A stretch of 64,000 nucleotides of DNA from Asanoa iriomotensis (GTDB taxonomy: Bacteria; Actinomycetota; Actinomycetes; Mycobacteriales; Micromonosporaceae), in NCBI RefSeq assembly GCF_016862515.1, contig NZ_BONC01000037.1, positions 1 to 64,000 of the forward strand, given 5' to 3'. This document shows positions 56,545 to 64,000 of the stretch, in pieces (position 1 is the stretch's first letter; every line of letters starts with the position of its first letter). Made by a program: the position numbers and the translations under genes. The notes under the pieces are model-generated. The model had not been told where the DNA came from. It worked only from the letters and a program-made list of their open reading frames with translations, and ran no database searches.

Positions 56545-57357
56545 ATGGTCGCGCTCGTCCTGCCCCGGCTGGTCAGCTTCGAGGGTTCCGCCCGACGGTC
56601 CGCGTCGGTCGCGGAGCGCAACGCCGCCGCACTCCGTTCCGCCTACTGGTTGGTGCTGATCTCCGGCTTCGTCGAGCCGCTGGTCTACCTGCTCTCGATC
56701 GGTGTCGGCGTCGGTGCGCTGGTCGGCGACCTGACGCTGCCGAGCGGCGCGGTGGTCGACTACGCCGCCTTCGTGGCCCCGGCCATGCTCGCGTCGGCCG
56801 CGATGTCCGGTGCGCTGTCCGAAACGACCTTCAACTTCTTCGGCAAGATGAAATACATGCGGCTCTACGAGGGCATGCTCGCGACCCCGGTCAAGCCGTT
56901 CGAGATCGCGCTCGGCGAGCTGGCCTGGGCGATGGCCCGCGGCTCGCTCTACTCCGCCGCGTTCCTCGTCGTGATGGTCGCCCTCGACCTGACCACCGCC
57001 GGCCGGGCGCTGGTGGCGTTCCCGGCCGCGGTGCTGGTCGGGTTCGCGTTCGGGTCGCTCGGCATGGCGCTGAGCACGTTCATGCGCAGCTGGCAGGACT
57101 TCGACCTGATGGGTTCCGTCCAGTTCGCCCTGTTCCTGTTCTCCGGCACGTTCGTGCCCGCGGAGAGCTACCACCCGGCGCTGCGCTGGCTGGTCGAGGT
57201 CACCCCGCTCTACCGCGCGGTCGACCTGATCCGGGGCATATCGATCGGTGCCGAGGAAGTTCTAGGCGGATTGATCGACGTCGGTTATCTTCTGCTCGTC
57301 ACCGTGGCCGGCCTCCTGATCGCCGGCCGCCGCATGACCACGCTCCTATGTAAGTAG
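56545..57357 (+). CDS. ABC-2 type transporter permease (NodJ/DrrB-like) 2
   Basis: The 270-residue paralogue of the preceding permease has AYWLVLISGFVEPLVYLLSIGVGVG, YAAFVAPAMLASAAMSGAL, FGKMKYMRLYEGMLATPVKPFEIALGE (cytoplasmic loop toward the ATPase), FPAAVLVGFAFGSLGMAL and LFSGTFVPAESYHPALRWLVEVTPLYRAVDLIRG. The second permease has an N-terminus of about 30 extra residues. The start is ATG 56545 with GAGGGAGAG upstream. Confidence 0.92.
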   Translation: MVALVLPRLVSFEGSARRSASVAERNAAALRSAYWLVLISGFVEPLVYLLSIGVGVGALVGDLTLPSGAVVDYAAFVAPAMLASAAMSGALSETTFNFFGKMKYMRLYEGMLATPVKPFEIALGELAWAMARGSLYSAAFLVVMVALDLTTAGRALVAFPAAVLVGFAFGSLGMALSTFMRSWQDFDLMGSVQFALFLFSGTFVPAESYHPALRWLVEVTPLYRAVDLIRGISIGAEEVLGGLIDVGYLLLVTVAGLLIAGRRMTTLLCK

Positions 57358-57490
57358 CGCATCACCGCACGTCAGGGCGTTTTGGTCGGACGAAACCGGC
57401 ATATCCAGCACAGTGTCGCGAAGATTCTTTACCAGTGCCGACGGCTTTTGTCGCTGCCAGCAAAAGTTATCGCCAAGAGATCCGAAGCTC

Positions 57491-57519
57491 TTTACACCCA
57501 CAGCGGAAGCTCATACTGT
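57491..57519 (+). promoter_or_regulatory. Predicted promoter of the ROK/ABC operon with flanking direct repeats
   Basis: TTTACA (57491-57496) and TACTGT (57514-57519) are 17 bases apart, an excellent housekeeping promoter. GAAGCTC occurs at 57484-57490 and 57506-57512, two helical turns apart and touching the -35 and -10 elements, so it may be a repressor binding site. Confidence 0.6.
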
Positions 57520-57570
57520 GTCGTCCACAACACCCGGACGTTGCGCCGGTGTGAACGGGTCGACCAAAGG

Positions 57571-58758
57571 ATGGGTGCCGTGCGGGCTGTTGAACCACTG
57601 CACCTGCGGCTGCTACGGCTGCTGCGCGACAACGGTGCGGTCTCGCGCGCGGAGCTCGCCGACCGGCTGGAGATGCCGCGGCCCCGACTGCTCGCCGAGC
57701 TCGAACGCCTCGTGGCACTCGGCTACGTCGCCGAGGCCGGGCTCGCCGCCTCCCGCGGCGGCCGCCGCTCCACACTGGTCGAGCTGAGCTCCAACCTGCG
57801 CTTCGCCGCCGTCGACCTGGGCGCCAGCTCGATCGACGTCGAGGTGGTCAACGGCCGGCTGGAGCCCGTCGCGCACTACGCCGAGCCGGCCGACATCCGC
57901 AGCGGCCCCAAAGGCATCCTGCTGCGGGTCAACGAACTGCTGCACAAGGCCAAGGTGGACGGTGCCTACGAGCGGCTCGACGCCGTCGGCGTCGGCGTCC
58001 CGGGCCCGGTCAGCTTCCGCGACGGCGTGCCGGTGTCGCCGCCCATCATGCCCGGCTGGGACCGTTTCCCGGTCCGCGAGCTGCTCACCCGCGAGCACGG
58101 CTGCCCCGCGGTGGTCGACAACGACGTGAACATCATGGCGATCGGCGAGCGGCACGGCGGTGTCGCCCACTCGGTCGACGACTTCCTGTTCGTGAAGATC
58201 GGCACCGGCATCGGTTGCGGCATCTACCTCGGCGGCGAGGTCTACCGGGGCACCGACGGTTGCGCCGGCGACATCGGCCACATCCAGGTCGACTCCCACG
58301 GTCCGATGTGCTCCTGCGGCAACGTCGGCTGTCTCGAGGCGCTGTTCAGCGGCGCCGCGATCGCCAAGGACGCGACCGCCGCGGCCCGCGCGGGCGGCTC
58401 GCCGGCCCTGGCCGAGCGCCTGGCCGCCAACGGCGTCGTCACCGCGGTCGACGTGGCCGAGGGCGCCATCGAGGGCGACGTGGTCTGCATCCGCCTGATC
58501 CGCGACGGCGGCCGCCGCGTCGGCGGCGTGCTCGCCGGCCTGGTCAGCTTCGCCAACCCCTCGATGATCGTGATCGGCGGCGGCCTGGCCCAGCTCGGCC
58601 ACATCCTGCTGGCCGAGATCCGCAGCGTCGTCTACCGGCGCTCCCTTCCGTTGGCCACCGGCAACCTGCCGGTGGTCCTGTCCGAACTCGGCAGCCGCGC
58701 GGGCGTGACCGGCGCGGCGGTGCTGGCCAGTGACATGGCCTTCATGGAGGCGTCATGA
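57571..58758 (+). CDS. ROK-family transcriptional regulator
   Basis: The 395-residue regulator has an N-terminal winged helix (LHLRLLRLLRDNGAVSRAELADRLEMPRPRLLAELERLVALGYV), then the ROK kinase-like fold: AVDLGASSIDVEVV, VVDNDVNIMAIGE, GTGIGCGIYLGGEVYRG, GDIGHIQV and the zinc motif MCSCGNVGCLEALFSG. The sugar-kinase catalytic Asp region is kept, but the HTH marks it as a regulator. It should control the sugar importer operon that begins with its own ATGA overlap. The start is ATG 57571; GTG 57580 with better ribosome-binding spacing is an alternative. Confidence 0.92.
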   Translation: MGAVRAVEPLHLRLLRLLRDNGAVSRAELADRLEMPRPRLLAELERLVALGYVAEAGLAASRGGRRSTLVELSSNLRFAAVDLGASSIDVEVVNGRLEPVAHYAEPADIRSGPKGILLRVNELLHKAKVDGAYERLDAVGVGVPGPVSFRDGVPVSPPIMPGWDRFPVRELLTREHGCPAVVDNDVNIMAIGERHGGVAHSVDDFLFVKIGTGIGCGIYLGGEVYRGTDGCAGDIGHIQVDSHGPMCSCGNVGCLEALFSGAAIAKDATAAARAGGSPALAERLAANGVVTAVDVAEGAIEGDVVCIRLIRDGGRRVGGVLAGLVSFANPSMIVIGGGLAQLGHILLAEIRSVVYRRSLPLATGNLPVVLSELGSRAGVTGAAVLASDMAFMEAS

Positions 58759-60722
58759 CCGAGAGCACCGCCCAAGGCGCGCCGTCCGGCGCTCCTGACA
58801 ACCCGAAACCAACCAACGGCACGCCGGCCAAGGCGGCCGACGGCGCCGCTTCCCTTGAAACGGAAACCACACCCTCCACTGCCGAGGATGACGCCGGAAA
58901 CGGCAAGCCTTCGGCGGCAGCCGAATCGCCCGCGGACGCGGGATCGACCGCGGACGCAGGATCGACCACCGCGGTGAAGGCGGAAGACGCGGACGCCGCG
59001 GCTGCGCACGACGGCGGCGCGTCCGACGGCTCCGGTCGGGTGCCGCGGGCGCGGCACGCGGCACCGGACGAGGTGGACACCGACGTCGCGACGGCCACGA
59101 AGGACGATGCCGCGGACGCGGGCGGTGTGGTGGTCGACGACGACCGCGCGGCCGCCGGCACCGGCACCGTCGACCCCGGCACCGCCGGCGGCGACGGGGC
59201 CGAGCGTCCGGTCGTGCTGCGGCTGACCGACGTCGTCAAGACCTTCCCCGGCGTGCGGGCCCTCGACGGCGTGCAGCTCGAGGTGCGCGCCGGCGAGGTG
59301 CACTGCCTGCTCGGCCAGAACGGCGCCGGCAAGTCGACGTTGATCAAGGTGCTCTCGGGCGCGCACCAGCCCGACTCGGGCGTCGTCGAATGGCTCGGCG
59401 AGCAGGTCAGGTTCGCCAACCCGCAGGCCGCCAACAAGGCCGGCATCGCCACCATCTACCAGGAGCTCGACCTCGTCGACGATCTCTCGATCGGTGAGAA
59501 CGCGTTCCTCGGGCACGAGCCGAAGCTCGCCGGCTTCATGCGCCGCGGCACCATCAACAGGCGCACCCGCGACATCCTCGCCCGGCTCGGCCACGGCGAG
59601 ATCGCGCCGAGCCGGATGGTGCGCACGCTGCCCGCGGCCGGCAAGCAGGTGGTCTCCATGGCCCGCGCGCTCTCGCACGACGCGCGACTGATCATCATGG
59701 ACGAGCCGAGCGCCGTGCTCGCGCACGACGAGGTCGAGAACCTCTTCCGGATCATCCGGGAGCTGACCTCAGAGGGCATCGCGGTCATCTACATCTCGCA
59801 CCGGCTCGAGGAGATCCGCGAGATCGGCGACCGGGTCACCGTCCTCAAGGACGGCCGGACCACCGCCGCCAACCTCGCGGCGCGCACGACGCCGACCCGC
59901 GAGCTGGTCAGCCGGATGACGGGCCGGACCATCGAGTACGTCTTCCCGGAGCGCACCGACAAGCCGCCGGCGGAGGAGGAGCTTCTGCGGGTCGAGGGGC
60001 TCGGCCGCGAGGGCGAGTTCACCGACGTCTCGCTGACCGTCGGCAAGGGCGAGATCGTCGGCATCGCCGGCCTCGTCGGCTCCGGCCGGTCCGAGCTGCT
60101 GGAGACCATCTTCGGCGCGCGCCAGGCGGAGACCGGCAAGATCTTCGTCAAGGGCAAGGCGCTGCGGCCCGGTGCGGTCGGCGCCGCCGTGCGCGCCGGC
60201 ATGGGCATGGCACCCGAGGAGCGCAAGGCACAGGCGCTGCTGCTCGGTGAGCCGATCTACCGCAACATGACCCTCTCGACGTTCAGCCGGATCGCCCGGT
60301 TCGGCTTCACCGACGTGGGCAAGGAGCGGGCCGAGGCCACCAAGGTGGCCGAGCGGCTCGAGCTGCGCCCCCGCGACGTGCGCCGGCCGGTGCGCACCCT
60401 CTCCGGCGGCAACCAGCAGAAGGTGGTGGTCGGGCGCTGGCTGCTCGGCGACACCGAGCTGCTGCTGCTCGACGAACCCACCCGCGGCGTCGACGTCGGC
60501 GCCCGGGCCGAGTTGTACCAGGTGATTCACGCGCTCGCGGCGCAAGGCGTCGGAGTGCTGCTGGTTTCCAGCGAAGTTCCCGAGGTCCTCGGTCTCAGCG
60601 ACCGGGTGGTGGTCATGCGCGAAGGCCGGGTCGTCCGCCAGGCGCGCGCCGAGGATCTCGACGAAGACACGGTGCTCGACCTCGTCATGGCGGGGTCCTT
60701 GATGGAAGGTGCGCCCGCATGA
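58755..60722 (+). CDS. Sugar ABC transporter ATPase (RbsA-like) with long acidic N-terminal extension
   Basis: The 655-residue protein has two nucleotide-binding domains as in RbsA/XylG (about 500 residues). The first has Walker A GQNGAGKST (Lys193) and IIMDEPSAVLAHDE, with a degenerate signature (LPAAGKQVVSMA). The second has LSGGNQQKVVVGRWLL and LLLLDEPTRGVDVGA. The N-terminal ~150 residues are low-complexity, rich in Ala, Asp, Thr, Gly and Glu, and unlike any transporter domain; the conserved part begins only at RPVVLRLTDVVKTFPG. The start ATG overlaps the ROK stop, so the extension is translated unless an internal start is used. Confidence 0.93.
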   Translation: MTESTAQGAPSGAPDNPKPTNGTPAKAADGAASLETETTPSTAEDDAGNGKPSAAAESPADAGSTADAGSTTAVKAEDADAAAAHDGGASDGSGRVPRARHAAPDEVDTDVATATKDDAADAGGVVVDDDRAAAGTGTVDPGTAGGDGAERPVVLRLTDVVKTFPGVRALDGVQLEVRAGEVHCLLGQNGAGKSTLIKVLSGAHQPDSGVVEWLGEQVRFANPQAANKAGIATIYQELDLVDDLSIGENAFLGHEPKLAGFMRRGTINRRTRDILARLGHGEIAPSRMVRTLPAAGKQVVSMARALSHDARLIIMDEPSAVLAHDEVENLFRIIRELTSEGIAVIYISHRLEEIREIGDRVTVLKDGRTTAANLAARTTPTRELVSRMTGRTIEYVFPERTDKPPAEEELLRVEGLGREGEFTDVSLTVGKGEIVGIAGLVGSGRSELLETIFGARQAETGKIFVKGKALRPGAVGAAVRAGMGMAPEERKAQALLLGEPIYRNMTLSTFSRIARFGFTDVGKERAEATKVAERLELRPRDVRRPVRTLSGGNQQKVVVGRWLLGDTELLLLDEPTRGVDVGARAELYQVIHALAAQGVGVLLVSSEVPEVLGLSDRVVVMREGRVVRQARAEDLDEDTVLDLVMAGSLMEGAPA

Positions 60723-60795
60723 CCGAGTCATGGCGAGGTCATCATCGACACAGCCCGACCCGGGCAGGGCGGGTCACCACGAAGTGGGGACCCGA

Positions 60796-60838
60796 CATGA
60801 CCGTCCAGATCAGCGGAGCGAGCGGAGACGTCAGATGA
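60796..60838 (+). other. Possible 13-codon leader frame before the permease
   Basis: ATG 60796 opens a short frame (MTVQISGASGDVR) whose TGA overlaps the permease ATG (ATGA), with GGGGA upstream. It may simply couple translation across the 112-base gap, or be chance. Confidence 0.25.
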
Positions 60839-61929
60839 CCGGGCTTCCCGCGCAGGCCGCGCCGGCGGTCAAAGAGGCCATCGGCGCCGGCGGCCCCGGC
60901 CCGGAGCCGAGCGGTCCGAGCGGCAACGGCTGGTGGAACAGCGACGCGGGCGAGTCGACGCGGCGCAACCTCGGCCTGGTGGCCGTGCTGGCCGGCCTCA
61001 TCGTGATCGGCATCATCACCCGTCCTGACCTCTACGGTCTCGACGGCTGGTGGATCGACAACGTCTGGGCGATCCTCAAGCTGGGTTCGACGGTCGGCGT
61101 GGTCGCGGTCGGCATGACCTTCGTGATCATCGGCGGCGGCATCGACCTCTCGGTCGGCGCGATCATCGCGCTCGCCGGCGTCTGGTGCACCACGGTCGCG
61201 ACGCAGGACTTCGGCGCCGGCGGCATGATCTTCACGGCGCTGGCGGTCGGCCTCGGCGTCGGGTTGGTCAACGGCTTCCTCATCTCGTACGGCCGGCTGG
61301 TGCCCTTCATCGCGACCCTCGCGATGCTCGTCGCCGCCCGGGGTCTGGCCGCGCAGATGTCCGACAAGAAGACCCAGCAGTCGGGGAACCAGACGATCAA
61401 CAGCATCGCCGCGGACAGCTTCCTCGGCGTGCCGATCCTGGTCTACATCCTGGCCGCCGTGGTGATCGCCGGTTGGGTCCTGCTCAACCGCACCACGTTC
61501 GGCCGGCGCACCGTGGCGATCGGCGGCAACGTGGAGGCCGCCCGCCTGGCCGGCATCAACGTCCGGCTGCACACGATGATGCTGTACGCCCTCGCGGGGC
61601 TCTGCTGTGGCATCGGTGCCATCATGCTCACCTCGATCAGCACCTCCGCACAGGCGGCCATGGCCACCAACTACGAGCTCGACGCGATCGCCGCCGTCAT
61701 CATCGGTGGCACGCTCCTCAGCGGCGGCCGGGGCACCATCGTCGGTTCGCTGCTCGGCGTCATCATCTTCGCCACCATCACCAACCTGTTCGCGCTCAAC
61801 GGCCTGTCCACCGAGGCGCAGAACATGGTCAAGGGCGGCATCATCGTGGCCGCCGTGCTGATCCAGCAGTTCCGGTTCAAGTCCGTTACCCAGTTCCTCA
61901 AGCGAAACAAGGTCACCGTAGCCAGCTGA
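60835..61929 (+). CDS. Sugar ABC transporter permease (RbsC-like, CUT2)
   Basis: The 364-residue permease has a polar N-terminus of about 45 residues (Gly/Pro/Ser-rich) and then eight to ten membrane helices: NLGLVAVLAGLIVIGIIT, GVVAVGMTFVIIGGGIDLSVGAIIALAGV (the CUT2 signature), IFTALAVGLGVGLVNGFLISYGRLVPFIATLAML, ILVYILAAVVIAGWVLL, AAVIIGGTLLSGGRGTIVGSLLGVIIFATITNLF. It fits ribose/xylose/inositol-type importers. The start is ATG 60835 with GGAG 8 bases before. It works with the two-domain ATPase upstream and the lipoprotein downstream. Confidence 0.94.
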   Translation: MTGLPAQAAPAVKEAIGAGGPGPEPSGPSGNGWWNSDAGESTRRNLGLVAVLAGLIVIGIITRPDLYGLDGWWIDNVWAILKLGSTVGVVAVGMTFVIIGGGIDLSVGAIIALAGVWCTTVATQDFGAGGMIFTALAVGLGVGLVNGFLISYGRLVPFIATLAMLVAARGLAAQMSDKKTQQSGNQTINSIAADSFLGVPILVYILAAVVIAGWVLLNRTTFGRRTVAIGGNVEAARLAGINVRLHTMMLYALAGLCCGIGAIMLTSISTSAQAAMATNYELDAIAAVIIGGTLLSGGRGTIVGSLLGVIIFATITNLFALNGLSTEAQNMVKGGIIVAAVLIQQFRFKSVTQFLKRNKVTVAS

Positions 61930-61956
61930 CCGCACCGCACCACCATCCACGGTGTC

Positions 61957-61973
61957 CGTCCGTTCCGGACGGT
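61957..61973 (+). other. Intercistronic stem-loop between permease and binding protein
   Basis: CCGTCCG and CGGACGG pair around TTC. It is not followed by T residues, so it is more likely an mRNA-stabilising element that raises binding-protein expression than a terminator. Confidence 0.45.
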
Positions 61974-62030
61974 CGCCGGGACGCACACACCCTGATTTCC
62001 CCCGCAAGTTGAGATTCCAGGAGGTCGTCA

Positions 62031-63092
62031 ATGACCCAGCACGACCCGGTCCGCCGGCGGTTCCTGCTCGGCGGCGCCGCGCTCGGCGCCGGTGCTCTCC
62101 TCGCCGCCTGCACCAGCAACGACAGCGGCGACAGCAACAACGCGCAGACACAGGGCAACAACAACGCCTCGCCGAACGCCAACACGGCGCCCGGCAAGAA
62201 GGTCACCATCGGCTTCTCGGCGCCGGCGGCCGACCACGGCTGGATCGCGGCCATCACCACCAACGCCAAGGCGCAGGCGGCCGAGTACTCGGACGTCACG
62301 TTCAACGCGGTCGAGGCCGGTGCCGACGCCGCCGCCCAGCGCAGCGCGCTCTCCACGCTGATCTCGCAGAAGCCGGACGTCATCGTCCTGCTCCCGTACG
62401 ACGGCAAGGAGCTCAACGCGTTCGGCCTCGAGGCGATGAAGGCCGGCATCCCGGTCGTCAACCTCGACCGTGCCTTCCCCGACGCGCTCGCCTACCGCCT
62501 GCAGATCAAGGGCGACAACTACGGCATGGGCGTCGCGGCGGGCAACTACATCGCCGCTGAGATGAAGAAGAAGAACCTCAGCGCCCCGATCATCGGCGAG
62601 ATCGCCGGCCTCGACAACCTGGAGCTGACCCAGGAGCGTTCGGCCGGCTTCAAGGCCGCGCTGGCCGCCAACGGGATGAGCGTGGCCAACCGCCGTGCCG
62701 CCGGTTTCACCGTCGACACCGGCCAGGCCGAGATGAGCCAGCTGCTGCAGGCGCTGCCGAAGATGGACGCGCTCTGGAACCACGACGACGACCAGGGCAT
62801 CGGTGTCCTGGCCGCGGCGACCCAGGCCAACCGCAGCGAGTTCCTCATGGTGGGTGGCGCCGGCTCCAAGGCCGCCATTGAGGCCATCCAGGCCGACAAC
62901 TCGGTCCTGAAGTGCACGGTCACGTACAGCCCGTCGATGGCTTCGTCGGCCATCTCGCTCGCCCGGCTCATCGGCCAGGGCAAGGGGATGTCCGACCTGG
63001 TCGAGCTCCAGGTGCCGAAGGAGATCATCCTGGCCTCGGAGACGATCACCAAGGAGAACGCGAGCACCTACCTGCCGCTCGGGTTCAGTTAA
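62031..63092 (+). CDS. Sugar ABC transporter substrate-binding lipoprotein (CUT2), Tat signal
   Basis: The 353-residue protein has an N-terminus [25 protein letters not shown] with both a twin-arginine motif and a lipobox (acylated Cys about residue 27). A Gln/Asn/Ser-rich linker leads to the type 1 periplasmic-binding fold: [85 protein letters not shown] and [15 protein letters not shown]. It belongs to the ribose/galactose/inositol-binding group. Export through the Tat pathway means it is folded before secretion. AGGAGG precedes ATG 62031. Confidence 0.94.
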   Translation: MTQHDPVRRRFLLGGAALGAGALLAACTSNDSGDSNNAQTQGNNNASPNANTAPGKKVTIGFSAPAADHGWIAAITTNAKAQAAEYSDVTFNAVEAGADAAAQRSALSTLISQKPDVIVLLPYDGKELNAFGLEAMKAGIPVVNLDRAFPDALAYRLQIKGDNYGMGVAAGNYIAAEMKKKNLSAPIIGEIAGLDNLELTQERSAGFKAALAANGMSVANRRAAGFTVDTGQAEMSQLLQALPKMDALWNHDDDQGIGVLAAATQANRSEFLMVGGAGSKAAIEAIQADNSVLKCTVTYSPSMASSAISLARLIGQGKGMSDLVELQVPKEIILASETITKENASTYLPLGFS

Positions 63093-63106
63093 TAGGGAGA
63101 CCCACC

Positions 63107-64000
63107 TTGTCCACTGATTCACGTTCTCTCCAGGACCGCGAGCTGCGGGTCGGCATGGTCGGCTACGCGTTCATGGGCGCCGCGCACTCCACCGCGTGGC
63201 GCACCGTGAACGTGGCGTTCGACCTGCCGGCACGCGCCCGGATGGCCCTGATCTGCGGCCGTGACGAGTCGAAGGTCGCCGGTGCGGCCGCGAAGCTCGG
63301 CTGGGACGCGCACACGACCGACTGGCGCGAGCTGGTCGAACGCGACGACATCGACATCGTCGACGTGTGCACGCCCGGCGACAGTCACGCCGAGATCGCG
63401 ATCGCGGCACTGGCGGCGGGTAAGCACGTGCTGTGCGAGAAGCCGCTGGCGAACTCGGTCGACGAAGCCCGCGCGATGGTCGCCGCGGCGGCCAAGGCGC
63501 AAGCCGAAGGCATCCGGTCGATGTGCGGGTTCAACTACCGCCGCGTGCCGGCCGTCGCGATGATGCGCCAGCTCATCGCGTCGGGCCGCATCGGAGTGAT
63601 CCGCCACGTCCGCGCGGTCTATCTGCAGGACTGGATCGTCGACCCGCAGTTCCCACTGGTCTGGCGGCTGCAGAAGGACAAGGCGGGCTCCGGTGCGCTC
63701 GGTGACATCGGGGCGCACATCATCGACCTGACGCAGTACGTCACCGGCCAGAAGATCACCGGGGTCAGCGCGCTGACCGAGACGTTCGTCAAGGAGCGCC
63801 CGTTGCCGAGCGAGTCGAGCGGCCTGGCCGCCTCGTCCGGCAACGGGGCCGACGCACCGGCCACCGGTCAGGTCACGGTCGACGACGCCGCGCTGTTCCT
63901 GGCCCGGCTCGACGGCGGTGCGATCGCCACGTACGAGGCGAGCCGCTTCGCGATCGGCCGCAAGAACGGCCTCCGGGTCGAGATCAACGGGTCGCTCGGC
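63107..64000 (+). CDS. Gfo/Idh/MocA family oxidoreductase (3' end beyond the window)
   Basis: About 298 codons are visible. [22 protein letters not shown] is the NAD(P)-binding start, [58 protein letters not shown] holds the conserved Glu-Lys-Pro, and [21 protein letters not shown] contains the catalytic Asp-His region. Family members oxidise sugars, inositols or sugar derivatives. As the fifth gene of the ROK/ABC operon it probably acts first on the imported sugar. The start is TTG 63107: GGGAGA lies 6-7 bases upstream and no ATG fits. Confidence 0.92.
   Translation, partial: MSTDSRSLQDRELRVGMVGYAFMGAAHSTAWRTVNVAFDLPARARMALICGRDESKVAGAAAKLGWDAHTTDWRELVERDDIDIVDVCTPGDSHAEIAIAALAAGKHVLCEKPLANSVDEARAMVAAAAKAQAEGIRSMCGFNYRRVPAVAMMRQLIASGRIGVIRHVRAVYLQDWIVDPQFPLVWRLQKDKAGSGALGDIGAHIIDLTQYVTGQKITGVSALTETFVKERPLPSESSGLAASSGNGADAPATGQVTVDDAALFLARLDGGAIATYEASRFAIGRKNGLRVEINGSLG

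Noticed and set aside
1-64000. tRNA, rRNA, CRISPR or transposase genes
   Set aside because: I looked for T-loop-like sequences, regularly spaced repeats and transposase motifs on both strands and found none.

Overview
The DNA is very GC-rich with strong third-position G/C and many GTG and TTG starts. Together with roadblock (MglB-like) genes, an ECF41 sigma factor, LacI/ROK sugar operons without their own ATPase, and ppdK/dgt/dnaG in one stretch, this points to a filamentous actinobacterium, most likely of the Micromonosporaceae. The family assignment is inference from style, not from a marker gene. The window is chromosomal. I see no tRNA, rRNA, CRISPR array, insertion sequence or phage gene.

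Layout. 0-9.9 kb holds housekeeping genes: the end of a DUF6236 gene, a winged-helix gene coupled to a short XdhC-like gene, dusB, a HigBA-type toxin-antitoxin pair with a visible operator, a class I lysyl-tRNA synthetase, a VOC protein and ppdK, closed by a 23-bp-stem bidirectional terminator. 10-12.6 kb is a minus-strand module of three roadblock proteins and one DUF4388-like protein. 12.9-16 kb has a VOC protein, dgt, a small conserved protein and a methyltransferase. 16-22.2 kb is a ferredoxin-reductase-like flavoprotein and a three-subunit molybdenum hydroxylase of the PaoABC type with a membrane protein. 22.2-24.5 kb has a cytidine-deaminase-like protein, a YjbR protein, and an ECF41 sigma factor facing its usual partner, a carboxymuconolactone-decarboxylase/AhpD protein.

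24.6-38.7 kb is the most unusual part: twelve genes in one direction, nearly all overlapping by 1-4 bases. They are a LacI regulator with three operator-like sites, a sugar ABC importer (two permeases, one lipoprotein, no ATPase), two different ADP-ribosylglycohydrolase-family enzymes, a ribokinase, a TIM-barrel/FGE-sulfatase-fold fusion, a secreted esterase fused to a beta-propeller, a class III CoA-transferase, a CitE-like CoA lyase and a HbpS/UPF0303 protein. I read it as a catabolic system for an acylated ribosyl (or other furanosyl) glycoside: deacylation outside, import, hydrolysis to free sugar, phosphorylation, and CoA-dependent cleavage of the acyl part. The substrate is unknown.

38.7-48.3 kb has a GH26 lipoprotein, a berberine-bridge-type oxidase, a 1256-residue exported phosphatase preceded by a PHO-box-like repeat, and a minus-strand operon of an AlkZ-like protein, a beta-helix lipoprotein and a HIT protein. 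48.1-52.1 kb holds a small exported peptide, an AT-rich intergenic region, a large LuxR (LAL) regulator and two uncertain small frames. 52.3-57.4 kb is dnaG, its conserved follower gene and an ABC exporter. 57.5-64 kb starts a second sugar operon: ROK regulator, RbsA-like ATPase with a long disordered N-terminus, RbsC-like permease, Tat lipoprotein and a Gfo/Idh/MocA dehydrogenase cut by the window end.

A recurring signal is a TAnnnT hexamer 6-7 bases before a start codon, at eight genes, seven of them without a usable Shine-Dalgarno sequence, which suggests frequent leaderless transcripts.
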